NCBI GenBank assembly: GCA_003155915.1 | Contig: PMFA01000014.1 | Location: 12,061-74,419 of the forward strand | Length of the DNA: 62,359 nucleotides | Origin: Acidimicrobiaceae bacterium | Lineage (GTDB): Bacteria; Actinomycetota; Acidimicrobiia; Acidimicrobiales; RAAP-2 | Direction: 5' to 3' | Part shown: positions 43,501 through 52,105 of the stretch, piece after piece | Layout of the letters: each line of letters opens with the position of its first letter | Numbering within the stretch: position 1 is the stretch's first letter | Notes under the pieces: generated by a model | The model's input: the letters and a program-made list of their open reading frames with translations, nothing else | Told to the model about the DNA's origin: nothing | The model's database searches: none | Position numbers and translations under genes: made by a program

Positions 43501-46443
43501 TTAACCGTTCGCGCCATTGGCTCCGTCCGCCCCGCGTTTGCCGGGCGTACCGTTGCCGCCGTTGCCACCGGGTTGTCCCGGCGTCGAATGAACGCCGTTA
43601 CCGCCGTTGCCACCGCTGCCGCCGTCGCCCCACGTCCCGTTGCAGGGAGGTGTGTCGTACGGCGTCGTTGCGGCACCCGAGGCGCTCAGCCACATACCGT
43701 TACTCCACTCTTCGGGAGGACACGCGCCGTTGCCGCCGTTACCACCGTTGCCACCGACGCCGGCCGAGTTCACGCCAGCGCCGCCACCCCCGCCGTTGCC
43801 GCCGTCCGTACCACAACCGGGTGCGCCGCCAGTCCCGCCGGTGCCACCATGACTACCGAATCCGTTTTGGCCGTTCGATCCACTTCGACCGAGCCGGAAG
43901 TACGCCGGGCAGTACACGGTGGACGAACCGTTGCCACCGACGGGGAAGAATCCCGGAGGGGACGAAAGCGTCGTGAAGGACTGTGCGGTAAAGACGTCGG
44001 TGCCGAAGGTCGCCAGCCCCGCTTGCGCGGCGTAGCCCAGGTGACCCTTCCCGTCGAGGCCCCCGCAGACCGTTCCAGCGGCCAGCGGAGTATCGGCGTT
44101 GGACGGTTCGTTGCAGGTCTGACCGGTGAGAAGCAGGTCCTCCATTGTCCGCAGGGTGCTGTAGTGGTTGTAGTACGTGCTCGACACGGTGCCGGGCTTG
44201 ATCAGCGGACTGATCAACACCGTGCCGGTGTCGCCTCCGCCCGGCGTGAAGTCAGTTGGGTCGTAGAGCGGGTCGACCGTGACACATCCGGAGGTCGTTG
44301 CCGCTTCGCTCCCACTGGGACAGCCCGCAGTACCAACCGTCGAGACGGCTCCCTCGGCACCCAAGGTTATGTTGCCGATGAAGCCCGACGTCAAGGTAAC
44401 CGGCTGACCACTGTCGTTCAAGAGCTGGAAGCTACCGAGCCACGGCTTGGCGTAGTTGTTCGACGCGGTGGTGGTGCTCGCGTTACTCGAGAGAGCGACC
44501 GGTCCCGTGTCGCTCACCGCGCCGACGAAGGTATCGGCGGGGATCCCCGTACCCGAAACAAGTCGCCCGGTGTCGTCGGCGTTGATCTTGGAGTCGAGCA
44601 CCATGCTCGAACCTGGCGCCACGAGCGCCGGCTCCGTCGCGGTTCCGGGCGAGCCGCTGAGGTTCGGGCTCTCACCGGCCAGGCCCGTCGGTCGATCGAT
44701 GAAGCCCGAAGCACCCGGGCCGGGTTGGAGTTGCTGACCGGTGGCGTTGGTGACTTCAGGGTCATTCGGACCGGTCGGCTCGATCGAGACGTTTTTGCCG
44801 TTGATGTTCTCGCCCGCTGCGTCAGCTAAGACGCCGTAGGCGCCGTAGAGCGAATTGGCGCCCGGGGCCGTCGTGCCCGCCGATCCGAATGTTGGCTGGT
44901 CCGCCGGAGCGCCGGAGGTCGTGACGTCTCCTGACGCTGGCACGTTGTTGAAACTGTTGCCAATGGTGAAGGGGGGGTTCGCCTCGTCAAAGGTCACGTC
45001 GATGAGACCACCATCTGCGAACGCCTTGGACTGCTCGATGAGGGGAATGTAGTAGCGAAGGAACAGGTCCGCCGCGTACAGACCACCGGTGTAATTGATC
45101 GGCGTCGTCGCCTCGGGGTCGTTCGCCGGGAGACCGGCCGGTGTGTAGTTCGGCGTGCCGTTGGCGTTGAACGCACCCGACAAGTTGTTGCCTTGACAGG
45201 TGGCGTCGTGCGCGTCGCTGCAGTTGTTCGGCGTGATCCAACTGAATGCCGGTACCTGGTTGGACGGAAGACCGAGGTCGTGCGCGAGTCCGTAGGTCGG
45301 GTCGTCCAGGTTCGTGACGTGATTGGCGTCACAGTTGGTATCAGCCGTGCCGGACGTCGGTGCTCCGGGGCCGTCATTTTCCGGCGTGGTCGGCTCATTC
45401 AACGCTGACTGCGCGGAATAGGTCACGCCGTTTTGCGTGCCCGCGGACTCCCCGGTAAGGGCCGTGAACCATCCGGTTGGGAAGTGTTTGGCGACGTACT
45501 GGTCCGCGGGGTCACCGTTGCTATTGGCGTTGGCCGGCTGGGCCCCGGTGTAACTCGTCACGTCGCCGCTCGGCGCGACGAGGTTCGTCGGGTTCGTGAC
45601 GGGATTGGCGGTCGTCGATCCCGGGTACCCGCACACGCCGTCGTCGCGACCGGGCACCGTATCAGAGATCCCCGGGGTAGCACCGGTCACGTACGTGGCC
45701 GAACCGACGGGCTGGGCGCCGCCGAGGTCCTGCGCGTAGGCCTTCCACGACACGCCCGCCGCGTTGTACTGATTGAAGAGTGTCGCGACATCGGTGGGAT
45801 ACACGCAGCCGTTATTTCCGAGGGCCGCGTCGACACCACCGTGGACGAGAAGTTGTCCGTAGTTGCCGTTGCCAGTGCCCGACGGGTTCGGGGCGGTCGT
45901 GTTGGTGCCGCTACCATCAGTCGTCCCGTCGGTGTCGGTCGACGTGCCCACGGTGCCGGTCGTGATGATGCCGCTGTTGTTGTTGGTCATGTTGGCCGTC
46001 GTAGAACAGTCGTCCTGCACGCCGTAGGAAGGAGACTGGCCCGAGACCATCGAGATGTAGTTGTCCATGCTGAAGTGACCCGTGCCGTAGTAGTTCGTCA
46101 ACAACGCGCCCTGCTGCGGGAGCGTCTGCCACAGGTAACTGTTCTGGTTAAGTCCGGTGAAGGTCTCGTCGTACGACTTGTTCTCGAGGATGATCAGCCA
46201 AACGTGCTTGATGCCGCCCACCGGGGTGCCGGTCGAGGTGATGACACACTGAACGTCGTTCGGCGATCCGCCACGGGCCGCCTGCAGCGTGCTGCCCACC
46301 GGACAGGTCGTCGGTGACGCAGCCGACGGCGTAGTGCCGACGAAGGACGTCGCGACGCCCACACCGGAGACCGCGGCCAGGACTAAGACGAACGACATGG
46401 TGATCGTCCGAAGTCGGTACTTGGATGAATGTATGAGTTTCAT
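43501..46443 (-). CDS. Secreted phosphoesterase (acid phosphatase/phospholipase C family) with glycine-rich C-terminal repeats
   Basis: About 980 residues. Signal peptide (RTITMSFVLVLAAVSGVGVATSF). Phosphoesterase domain (PF04185 type) with HVWLIILENKSYDETFTGLN, GTGHFSMDNYISMVSGQSP, PAFSWITPNNC and GGLIDVTFDEANPP, which supply the metal and catalytic residues. A long Ser/Thr/Gly-rich insert (~560-800) follows. The last ~125 residues are Gly-Asn-Gly repeats (GGNGGNGGNG type), similar to PGRS or collagen-like tails, interrupted by one Cys-bearing block (GACPPEEWSNGMW). A second start lies three codons upstream (46452). Likely cell-surface phosphate scavenging; the tail may attach or span the wall. 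Confidence 0.88.
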   Translation of the reverse strand: MKLIHSSKYRLRTITMSFVLVLAAVSGVGVATSFVGTTPSAASPTTCPVGSTLQAARGGSPNDVQCVITSTGTPVGGIKHVWLIILENKSYDETFTGLNQNSYLWQTLPQQGALLTNYYGTGHFSMDNYISMVSGQSPSYGVQDDCSTTANMTNNNSGIITTGTVGTSTDTDGTTDGSGTNTTAPNPSGTGNGNYGQLLVHGGVDAALGNNGCVYPTDVATLFNQYNAAGVSWKAYAQDLGGAQPVGSATYVTGATPGISDTVPGRDDGVCGYPGSTTANPVTNPTNLVAPSGDVTSYTGAQPANANSNGDPADQYVAKHFPTGWFTALTGESAGTQNGVTYSAQSALNEPTTPENDGPGAPTSGTADTNCDANHVTNLDDPTYGLAHDLGLPSNQVPAFSWITPNNCSDAHDATCQGNNLSGAFNANGTPNYTPAGLPANDPEATTPINYTGGLYAADLFLRYYIPLIEQSKAFADGGLIDVTFDEANPPFTIGNSFNNVPASGDVTTSGAPADQPTFGSAGTTAPGANSLYGAYGVLADAAGENINGKNVSIEPTGPNDPEVTNATGQQLQPGPGASGFIDRPTGLAGESPNLSGSPGTATEPALVAPGSSMVLDSKINADDTGRLVSGTGIPADTFVGAVSDTGPVALSSNASTTTASNNYAKPWLGSFQLLNDSGQPVTLTSGFIGNITLGAEGAVSTVGTAGCPSGSEAATTSGCVTVDPLYDPTDFTPGGGDTGTVLISPLIKPGTVSSTYYNHYSTLRTMEDLLLTGQTCNEPSNADTPLAAGTVCGGLDGKGHLGYAAQAGLATFGTDVFTAQSFTTLSSPPGFFPVGGNGSSTVYCPAYFRLGRSGSNGQNGFGSHGGTGGTGGAPGCGTDGGNGGGGGAGVNSAGVGGNGGNGGNGACPPEEWSNGMWLSASGAATTPYDTPPCNGTWGDGGSGGNGGNGVHSTPGQPGGNGGNGTPGKRGADGANGANG

Positions 46444-46619
46444 AAGGCGCACGGTAACGACCTCGAGTTACGCGTAGCCATCAAACAGCACACGAAATTG
46501 CAACTCTTGCGTGACTACTCTGTGCAACAACGAAGGTGAGCGTTCCGTTCGACAGAGATGAAATGGTGACGAACACGAGTCGATGAATCTCCGGCAATGA
46601 AGACCGAATGTTCGGATCT

Positions 46620-47162
46620 TCAGTTTGGCGCAACAGCCAGCGCGGCTCCCAGTTTGCGAATCTTGGCCAGGTCCGGTGAAGGGACAACCGACTGGAGTGA
46701 CGGACAGAGCGAGAGGAGAGCTACAGAGTCGACTGAGTTGAACGTGGTGACCGACATCGGTAGGTGGGTCTGCGACTCGACCTGTCGAGCACCAACCGCC
46801 ACCGACACCATTGCCGTGTCGATGTCCCGATCGCGATTCAAGAACGCACAGAACGCTGAGCCGTCAGTAATGAGCGCTCGTAGAGCCACATTGCCCGACT
46901 GTTTCTCGTAGCTCTTGAGCGCGGGATCGACGTCAGTGACTTCGGTCAAGAACTGCGCGACGTCGGCCACCGATGCCTGGGGTGCCTTCAGTGGCCTTGA
47001 TGACGTCAACGCTGTAGTGGGAGTCGTAGCTGACGTCGTGGTCTTCGGAGTCGAGATCGTGTGATCACCGGCGCTCCAGGCCCATGCGGCCGCTCCCATC
47101 GCAATGATCAAGAGCACCGCCGTGCCCGCGAGAAAGCGGTGGGGGCGTGGTCGGCTTGTCAT
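46620..47162 (-). CDS. Membrane-anchored extracellular protein of unknown function
   Basis: 180 residues from ATG 47162 (MTSRPRPHRFLAGTAVLLIIAMGAAAWAW). One N-terminal helix, then a Thr-rich linker (TTTSATTPTTALTSS) and a mostly helical domain with two Cys (GSAFCAFLNRD and LSLCPSLQS) that may form a disulfide. The overall shape recalls DUF732-like secreted proteins, but I do not assign it. Confidence 0.7.
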   Translation of the reverse strand: MTSRPRPHRFLAGTAVLLIIAMGAAAWAWSAGDHTISTPKTTTSATTPTTALTSSRPLKAPQASVADVAQFLTEVTDVDPALKSYEKQSGNVALRALITDGSAFCAFLNRDRDIDTAMVSVAVGARQVESQTHLPMSVTTFNSVDSVALLSLCPSLQSVVPSPDLAKIRKLGAALAVAPN

Positions 47163-47365
47163 AGTCTCCACTTCATTCACTTCGCTGCGGCAACATTGCT
47201 TCTAACTCCAATACGACGACGACTTGTTCATAGCAGCGGCGCGACGTGACGTGCGGGTGACGATTCTGTGTCCGGCGTCGAACTACCTAGTCCGGATGTA
47301 CGTCAACAAGAAATTGATACCCGCATTCGGCCGCCTTGAACCGACACCTGCTACTTCGTAACGAG

Positions 47366-48454
47366 CTAGGAAATCGGAAGCGCCCGCCTCGCCGCAACCG
47401 CGAGATAGAGGGGGTCGTTTGTTTTCTCCCACAGTCGCCGCGCGGTGTAGACCAGTTTCGAGACGTGCTCGTCATTATTGAACGCAGCAATCGACGCCAC
47501 TTCTAACGGATCGCTTTCATTGAAGCCGTCGAATTGGTCGAGTCGGTCCCTTGACCACAGGGGCGGTGCTCCGATCGAGAGATAGGCAGCGGTGAGCGCC
47601 TGGAAAGCGAATCGACTTAGTAACTCATCGTCGTCAATCCAGGGACGAATCGAAGAGATCGCCTCCGAGCCAGTTACTCCATGAAGAGCCGTGAAATCGT
47701 CCGTTGATACGTACAGCACAAGCGCTGCCTGAGCCAACTTCTGATCCGTATCGTCAGTGATTTCAAGCGAGGACACCGCAGCGTCGAAGAGCTCACTTTG
47801 GGCAACTTCGCGCATCTCTTCGTCAATGTTTTTCAGTTTCGGCGGCCCCGGCACATCGGGGGACGCTGACAAGTCGGAGAGAATCTCCAAGGGGTCCTCC
47901 GACGTGACGTCACCAACTACCAACGGTCTCAACGGGCTTGCGACTTCTGCGAGGTACGCCAAGGCGGCCGCGATACGTGAAGGCGACGAGACCTCAATGG
48001 CGTACGCGAGTCTGATGACGCCATGAAAGGCCGCACCACCAATACCCGAAATGAGAGCCGGGAGATGTGTCCTTAGGGTTTCGTCCGGTCCCACTTCGCC
48101 AACCTGTCTGACGAAATAACTTCTGAGATCCGCGGCGGCGCCGTAGTTGCCAATCGCTGAGCGCCAAGAGTTTTCGTCCAGGCGCGTCGAGGACTCTTCG
48201 AGGGCGGTGTTGCGCGTGGAGTACAAAGCGGCGAAGCGCGTGAGTTCATCATCGTCGGCGCCGAGGCCCGCCTTCGCCACGAGAGCCATCGGGAGGTGAT
48301 TGGTGAGGCCGCGCACGGTTGTCGGGTCGGTTCCAAGCTCCTCGTCGAGTAGCTCTTGCAATACCTGGCGAGTATTTTGACTCACATCGACGACGCTATC
48401 GGTGCCCATCTCAGACGAGTCACGCGCTCTGACGTTTACTCGACCAATCCCCAT
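47366..48454 (-). CDS. Questin oxidase family protein (PF14027-like)
   Basis: 362 residues (ATG 48454; ATG 48409 is a possible later start). Signature stretches: LTNHLPMALVAKAGLGADDDELTRFAALYSTR, AAFHGVIRLAYAIEVSSPSRIAAALAYLA, FTALHGVTGSEAISSI and an all-helical C terminus. Questin oxidases are cofactor-poor Baeyer-Villiger-type enzymes of fungal polyketide pathways; bacterial members are common but uncharacterised. The histidines in NHLPMAL and AAFHGVIR are likely functional (inference). Confidence 0.8.
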   Translation of the reverse strand: MGIGRVNVRARDSSEMGTDSVVDVSQNTRQVLQELLDEELGTDPTTVRGLTNHLPMALVAKAGLGADDDELTRFAALYSTRNTALEESSTRLDENSWRSAIGNYGAAADLRSYFVRQVGEVGPDETLRTHLPALISGIGGAAFHGVIRLAYAIEVSSPSRIAAALAYLAEVASPLRPLVVGDVTSEDPLEILSDLSASPDVPGPPKLKNIDEEMREVAQSELFDAAVSSLEITDDTDQKLAQAALVLYVSTDDFTALHGVTGSEAISSIRPWIDDDELLSRFAFQALTAAYLSIGAPPLWSRDRLDQFDGFNESDPLEVASIAAFNNDEHVSKLVYTARRLWEKTNDPLYLAVAARRALPIS

Positions 48455-48508
48455 ATTTGGTCAAACACTCCCACGACGCTTTCGTCCCCTTGGGCAACGG
48501 CCGAGGGC

Positions 48509-48949
48509 CTATTCCTGAAGCCATCGTGAGAGAACCTTGACGTCGTTCGTCTCGTAGCCAATCCGTTCATAGAAATTGAACGCTGACTCGTTCTCGTTCC
48601 GAACCATCAGTTGGACTTTCACGGCACCTTTTCTGCGCAGCCATTCTTCGGCGGCTTTCATAAGCTCCGATCCGAGACCCGCGCGCCGATGAGCGTTGCT
48701 CACCGAGAGGTAATAGACCCAACCTCGATGACCGTCGTTGCCCACCATCACCGTACCCAGAAGCACATTGTCACGCTTGAACCCCAGGATCGCGGAAGTC
48801 GCGCCTTCCAGAGCGCGCTCGAAATCTGCTGTCGGGTCATTCCACGGCCGCGTCAGTCCGGTCTCGGCCCAGAGAGCAATGGCGGACGCACAATCCTCAC
48901 GGACGAGCTCGACTATTTCCATCGGGCAATCGTAATTGGCGAGAGTCAT
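48509..48949 (-). CDS. GNAT family N-acetyltransferase
   Basis: 146 residues. VYYLSVSNAHRRAGLGSELMKAAEEWLRRKGAVKVQLMVRNENESAFNFYERIGYETNDVKVLSRWLQE is a full RimI/YpeA-like motif A-B region. The N terminus PMEIVELVREDCASAIALWAETGLTRPWNDPTADFERAL is the YpeA-type opening. Substrate unknown. Confidence 0.9.
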   Translation of the reverse strand: MTLANYDCPMEIVELVREDCASAIALWAETGLTRPWNDPTADFERALEGATSAILGFKRDNVLLGTVMVGNDGHRGWVYYLSVSNAHRRAGLGSELMKAAEEWLRRKGAVKVQLMVRNENESAFNFYERIGYETNDVKVLSRWLQE

Positions 48950-49109
48950 TCACTCCTACAGGCTGAACCGAAACACGATTTTTGACAGATTCTTGGTGGC
49001 AATGGTTGGGGAGACCGACCGACTTCTTCGCGTCCGTGGACGGCTTTCAATGAGAGTGAAGGCGATGATTCGTTGATTCACCGTCAATCGAATGCGTCGC
49101 TACTCGCGC

Positions 49110-49604
49110 CTAGTCATCATTCGAGTGCTGCGAACCAGCGAGTGCAGTGAGGGCATCGCCAGTGAGGCGAAACTCTGTCCACTCGTCCAACGTCTCAGCA
49201 CCCAAAGAGCGATAGAAGTCGATCGACGGTCGATTCCAGTCGAGCACCGACCATTTGAGGCGGTGGTAACCGTTCGCAACGCATTCCTTCGCGAGGTGGA
49301 CCAAGAGGTCCGTGCCGTATCCACGACCGCGGAACTCTGGCTTCACATAAAGATCCTCGAGGAAGATGCCGTGTGTTCCGGTCCACGTGGAGTAGTTGAG
49401 GAACCACACGGCGAAACCAGCCACCTCTCGTTGGTCGGACTCCACCAAGTCACAAAAGACGTTGGGTGCGGCAGAGAAGAAACTCTCGCGGAGTTGTTCG
49501 GGCGTGGCTCGCGCCATTTCCAGTGCTCGCTCGTAGAGTGCGAGGTCTCGAATGAGTTGGTGGATGGTTGGCACGTCTTCGGCAACCGCCCGGCGGATTC
49601 TCAT
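49110..49604 (-). CDS. Diamine/spermidine N-acetyltransferase-like GNAT
   Basis: 164 residues. IRRAVAEDVPTIHQLIRDLALYERALEMARATPEQLRESFF and GFAVWFLNYSTWTGTHGIFLEDLYVKPEFRGRGYGTDLLVHLAKECVANGYHRLKWSVLDWNRPSIDFYRSLGA strongly resemble SSAT1/2-type polyamine acetyltransferases, including the NYSTWTGxxGIxLEDL block. Nine bases separate it from the O-methyltransferase gene, same strand. Confidence 0.9.
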   Translation of the reverse strand: MRIRRAVAEDVPTIHQLIRDLALYERALEMARATPEQLRESFFSAAPNVFCDLVESDQREVAGFAVWFLNYSTWTGTHGIFLEDLYVKPEFRGRGYGTDLLVHLAKECVANGYHRLKWSVLDWNRPSIDFYRSLGAETLDEWTEFRLTGDALTALAGSQHSNDD

Positions 49605-49613
49605 TTCGACGGC

Positions 49614-50288
49614 CTACCGAGTGACAACGAGCAGAGCGAAACCGTCGTAGCCCTTGCTCCCAACAGTTTGGATCGCGGTTCCTTCGACTCGGTCACTTGC
49701 GGCCGCCATCTCCAGAAACGCACGCACGCCGTTGACTCGTTCGTCGGCGCTCGTCGAATTGGCCACCTCTCCGTCGCGAATCACATTGTCGGCAACAATG
49801 ATCGTGCCCGGTCGCGACAGCTGCAGCGACAACACCAAGTAGTTCGGATATCCCTCCTTGTCGGCGTCGATGAAGATGAAGTCGAAAGACTTCGTGTCTC
49901 CGTCGATCAGCCCTTGCAACGACTGCGTCGCCGGACCAACACGAATGTCAACCAACGCCCCAAGTCCCGCTCGATCGATGTTCTTGCGCGCGACTTCGGC
50001 GTGCAGAGACTCCAGTTCAAGTGTCACCAGCGTGCCGTCACTGGGCAGTGCGCGAGCCAACCAAATTGTGCTGTACCCGCCGAGAGTTCCGATTTCCAGA
50101 ATTCGTCGGGACCCCTGCATCCTGGCGAGAAGTTCCAGTAGTTTCCCCTGATTCGGAGCAACGCTTATCGGAGGGAGTTCCGCTGCCGCACTTTGGGCCA
50201 GGGTCTCCTCGAGCGCACCATCAGAGGGCAAGAAGAGGGATTCAAGGTACTCGTCGACAACAGTCCATTGGCTTTCGGTCATGCCCAC
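49614..50288 (-). CDS. Class I SAM-dependent O-methyltransferase (family 3)
   Basis: 224 residues. ISVAPNQGKLLELLARMQGSRRILEIGTLGGYSTIWLARALP (motif I), TLELESLHAEVARKNIDRAG, DFIFIDADKEGYPNYLVLSLQLSRPGTIIVADNVIRDGEVAN (metal-binding Asp and Asn) and the C-terminal YDGFALLV are diagnostic of catechol-type O-methyltransferases. Co-directional with the SSAT-like GNAT. Substrate unknown. Confidence 0.92.
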   Translation of the reverse strand: MGMTESQWTVVDEYLESLFLPSDGALEETLAQSAAAELPPISVAPNQGKLLELLARMQGSRRILEIGTLGGYSTIWLARALPSDGTLVTLELESLHAEVARKNIDRAGLGALVDIRVGPATQSLQGLIDGDTKSFDFIFIDADKEGYPNYLVLSLQLSRPGTIIVADNVIRDGEVANSTSADERVNGVRAFLEMAAASDRVEGTAIQTVGSKGYDGFALLVVTR

Positions 50289-50316
50289 AGTCTCGCACCT
50301 TGGCCACTGCCCATGA

Positions 50317-50369
50317 TTACGAGAAGTGGAGAGGCGAGAGACCTAGCCTATACACGTTGGTCTATCGCG
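50317..50369 (-). repeat. GNAT 3'-end repeat, copy A
   Basis: Core at 50349-50369 reads on the minus strand CGCGATAGACCAACGTGTATA. The frame through it gives TNVYRLGLSPLHFS and a stop at 50317-50319, i.e. the C-terminal tail of a GNAT protein without the rest of the gene; an in-frame TAG directly precedes it. It sits just downstream of hicB (stop at 50387). Confidence 0.7.
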
Positions 50370-50386
50370 CTTTGATAAAAGTATTA

Positions 50387-50605
50387 CTACTGTGAAGCAA
50401 CGTGGATTGTCTTTACAATGGGCATCGGCTCGAGCAGTTCATCACTGTTGAGCCGCATGCCTTCGAGATGAAACGGAATCGCCTCACGCATATTCTCGAC
50501 TACCTCGTCGACAGTCTTCCCTGTCGTGATGACTCCATCAAGTCCAATTACGTACGCGGCAAAGTTTGTGCCAGCGTCCTCAATCACGATCGTGTACTCA
50601 GTCAT
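50387..50605 (-). CDS. hicB: HicB-family antitoxin (module 1)
   Basis: 72 residues. YTIVIEDAGTNFAAYVIGLDGVITTGKTVDEVVENMREAIPFHLEGM is the partial RNase H-like HicB fold. The usual PDLPGC turn is replaced by IGLDGV, so this copy is diverged. There is no C-terminal HTH or RHH domain. It overlaps hicA by ATGA (50602-50605). It neutralises HicA by direct binding (family knowledge). Confidence 0.85.
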   Translation of the reverse strand: MTEYTIVIEDAGTNFAAYVIGLDGVITTGKTVDEVVENMREAIPFHLEGMRLNSDELLEPMPIVKTIHVASQ

Positions 50606-50799
50606 TGGTTTCGCCTCCTCAATCCGGCTTGTCTCAAGATGTTAGCGAGGGTGCCCTTGGGAACATCGTCGGACGGGTGACCTGGCACCGTTACGCATCC
50701 TGGCTTCGAGCGATGATGAAACTGCCGATGACTTCCTCGCTGCCGACTCAGAAACCAGCCGTCATCCTCAAGCATCTCGAGGATTTCTCGAACCGTCAC
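50602..50799 (-). CDS. hicA: HicA-family toxin (mRNA interferase, module 1)
   Basis: 65 residues from GTG 50799, which gives the same length and N terminus as the other two HicA copies; a TTG at 50808 is upstream. dsRBD-like fold with catalytic His in RQRGSHRQFHH and the C-terminal PSDDVPKGTLANILRQAGL. HicA cleaves mRNAs when released from HicB. Toxin first, antitoxin second, as usual for hicAB. An inverted repeat AACGC-N6-GCGTT (50915-50930) lies in the divergent promoter region. Confidence 0.88.
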   Translation of the reverse strand: MTVREILEMLEDDGWFLSRQRGSHRQFHHRSKPGCVTVPGHPSDDVPKGTLANILRQAGLRRRNQ

Positions 50800-50935
50800 G
50801 ACCCGCAACGGTCGCCGACGATCCCATGGGTTGACGAGTCAAAACTTTCATGACGCTCATTTGTCTCGAGCCTTTTCGAGAGAAGAGCACTTAAGACGCT
50901 CAATCAATTCTTGAAACGCCAGATAGCGTTAAGCG

Positions 50936-51289
50936 GTGAGTAGTTCGCCTATCCGAGCAGTGATGTTCTTCGCCAGCGATCCAGAGATCGTTGCGTCATG
51001 GTGGGCCTCCAACCTTGGAGAAGACGCTCCTGTTGTAAGAGAAGGTGAGTTTTGGTACTTCATTGTGGACCAGATAGAGTTCGGCTTCCACCCAGCGGAC
51101 GACGATCGCAATCCAATTGGCGCCAGTCCCGTTATCTATCTCTCAGTAGCCAACCTTGAGATGACTCGAGCCCATCTCTTGAAACTCGGCTGTACGATGC
51201 ACCGCGGGCCACTCACCATTGACAGCTCTCGTCAAATATGCCAAATGATCGATCCGTTTGGTAATGCCTTTGGCCTCGACGGACCTTAG
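50936..51289 (+). CDS. VOC (glyoxalase-fold) family protein
   Basis: 117 residues from GTG 50936. SSPIRAVMFFASDPEIVASWWASNLGEDAPVVREGEFWYFIVDQIEFGFHPADDD and PVIYLSVANLEMTRAHLLKLGCTMHRGPLTIDSSRQICQMIDPFGNAFGLDG give one VOC unit. It is the only intact plus-strand gene inside the toxin-antitoxin array and diverges from hicA module 1. Function unknown. Confidence 0.88.
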   Translation: MSSSPIRAVMFFASDPEIVASWWASNLGEDAPVVREGEFWYFIVDQIEFGFHPADDDRNPIGASPVIYLSVANLEMTRAHLLKLGCTMHRGPLTIDSSRQICQMIDPFGNAFGLDGP

Positions 51290-51306
51290 GATTATTGCCC
51301 ATCCGC

Positions 51307-51382
51307 CTACTGATCGTTGGAGTAGTGAGATTCATCGGTGTGAAGGTCTTCTAAGAACAAACGATAGACATTGGTCTGCGGA
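51307..51382 (-). repeat. GNAT 3'-end repeat, copy B
   Basis: Core at 51364-51382 (minus: TCCGCAGACCAATGTCTAT). The frame reads TNVYRLFLEDLHTDESHY and three more codons to a TAG at 51307-51309. The core begins 1-2 bp from the stop region of the Clp-N gene (51384), so it closes that cassette. The plus-strand arms GATAGAC...GTCT are partly palindromic. Confidence 0.7.
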
Positions 51383-51383
51383 C

Positions 51384-51896
51384 TCAGTTGTCGGGCGTTG
51401 CCGCAACCAATCGACGCCGAACATCTACCGTGTTCACGCCGAGGGCGCCGAACAATGCCGCCGCAGGATCTGGTGGTTGGAGGGTGAGGATCTGGGCCAG
51501 CACCTGCTGAGCCGTGACGTAGAGCCTGCGACGGTTGGGCTTAGACGCTTGTTCAAGCACTTTCTTTGCCGCGGGCGTTATGCGGAGGCGATCTTTTTGC
51601 GCGACGTCTCTGATTCTCGGCTTCTTCGGCACGGCGCGCATCGCCAATGGGGGTGCGTCGGTGCCGAAACCCAGGCCCAGGGCACCCAGGGCTTCCCGAT
51701 CGAGCGACTCAAGAGCCAGGCGAGCTTGCTGCAGGCTCACGCCCAACAAGGCTTCGATCGAGGGTTCCTCGAACAGGGCGAGCAAGATGTGATCGGTGCC
51801 ATATCGGCGATCACCTCGGCGACGAGCCTCCTCACTGGCCCGCAGACAGATGGCCCAGCCGTGAAGCGTCGCTGGCTCAACGGATTCGGTGGTCAT
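51384..51896 (-). CDS. Stand-alone Clp N-terminal (Clp-repeat) domain protein
   Basis: 170 residues from ATG 51896, whose first base overlaps the stop of the HTH gene. SEEARRRGDRRYGTDHILLALFEEPSIEALLGVSLQQARLALESLDREALGALG and KKVLEQASKPNRRRLYVTAQQVLAQILTLQPPDPAAALFGALGVNTVDVRRRL are two Clp-N repeats of the ClpA/ClpC type. There is no AAA domain, so it cannot unfold proteins itself; it may act as adaptor or decoy for ClpC, or be a regulator like actinobacterial Clp-N/HTH pairs. Expressed from the promoter at 52113-52141. Confidence 0.85.
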   Translation of the reverse strand: MTTESVEPATLHGWAICLRASEEARRRGDRRYGTDHILLALFEEPSIEALLGVSLQQARLALESLDREALGALGLGFGTDAPPLAMRAVPKKPRIRDVAQKDRLRITPAAKKVLEQASKPNRRRLYVTAQQVLAQILTLQPPDPAAALFGALGVNTVDVRRRLVAATPDN

Positions 51897-52105
51897 TACG
51901 ACTCCTTGTTGTATTTGGTGTGCACGGATTGGCGGGTGATGCCCAAGGCGTCTCCGATCTGCTGCCACGACCAGCCCTTTTCCCGGGCCGATTCGACGTG
52001 GTTCGCTTCGACCCTCTCAGCCAGGCGATGGAGCGCCAACGAGGCGCGAAGCCCAATCGCCGGGTCATCCGACGAGAGATTCGCACTCAGTTTCTCGATG
52101 TCCAT
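51896..52105 (-). CDS. Small helix-turn-helix DNA-binding protein
   Basis: 69 residues from ATG 52105. SSDDPAIGLRASLALHRLAERVEANHVESAREKGWSWQQIGDALGITRQSVHTKYNKES ends in a clear HTH (SWQQIGDALGITRQSVHTKY). Start at 52105 is chosen because the consensus promoter leaves only 7 bp between -10 and the ATG, i.e. a leaderless mRNA. Overlaps the Clp-N gene by one base. Likely autorepressor binding the two operators next to its start. Confidence 0.85.
   Translation of the reverse strand: MDIEKLSANLSSDDPAIGLRASLALHRLAERVEANHVESAREKGWSWQQIGDALGITRQSVHTKYNKES

Noticed and set aside
43501-43880. CRISPR-like short repeats
   Set aside because: The periodicity is due to Gly-Asn-Gly codons of a protein tail; there are no uniform repeats with unique spacers.
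43000-44829. 609-codon plus-strand frame opposite the lipoprotein and phosphoesterase genes
   Set aside because: Arg/Val-rich shadow composition and no recognisable domain; the opposite strand encodes a signal peptide, a phosphoesterase domain and repeats.
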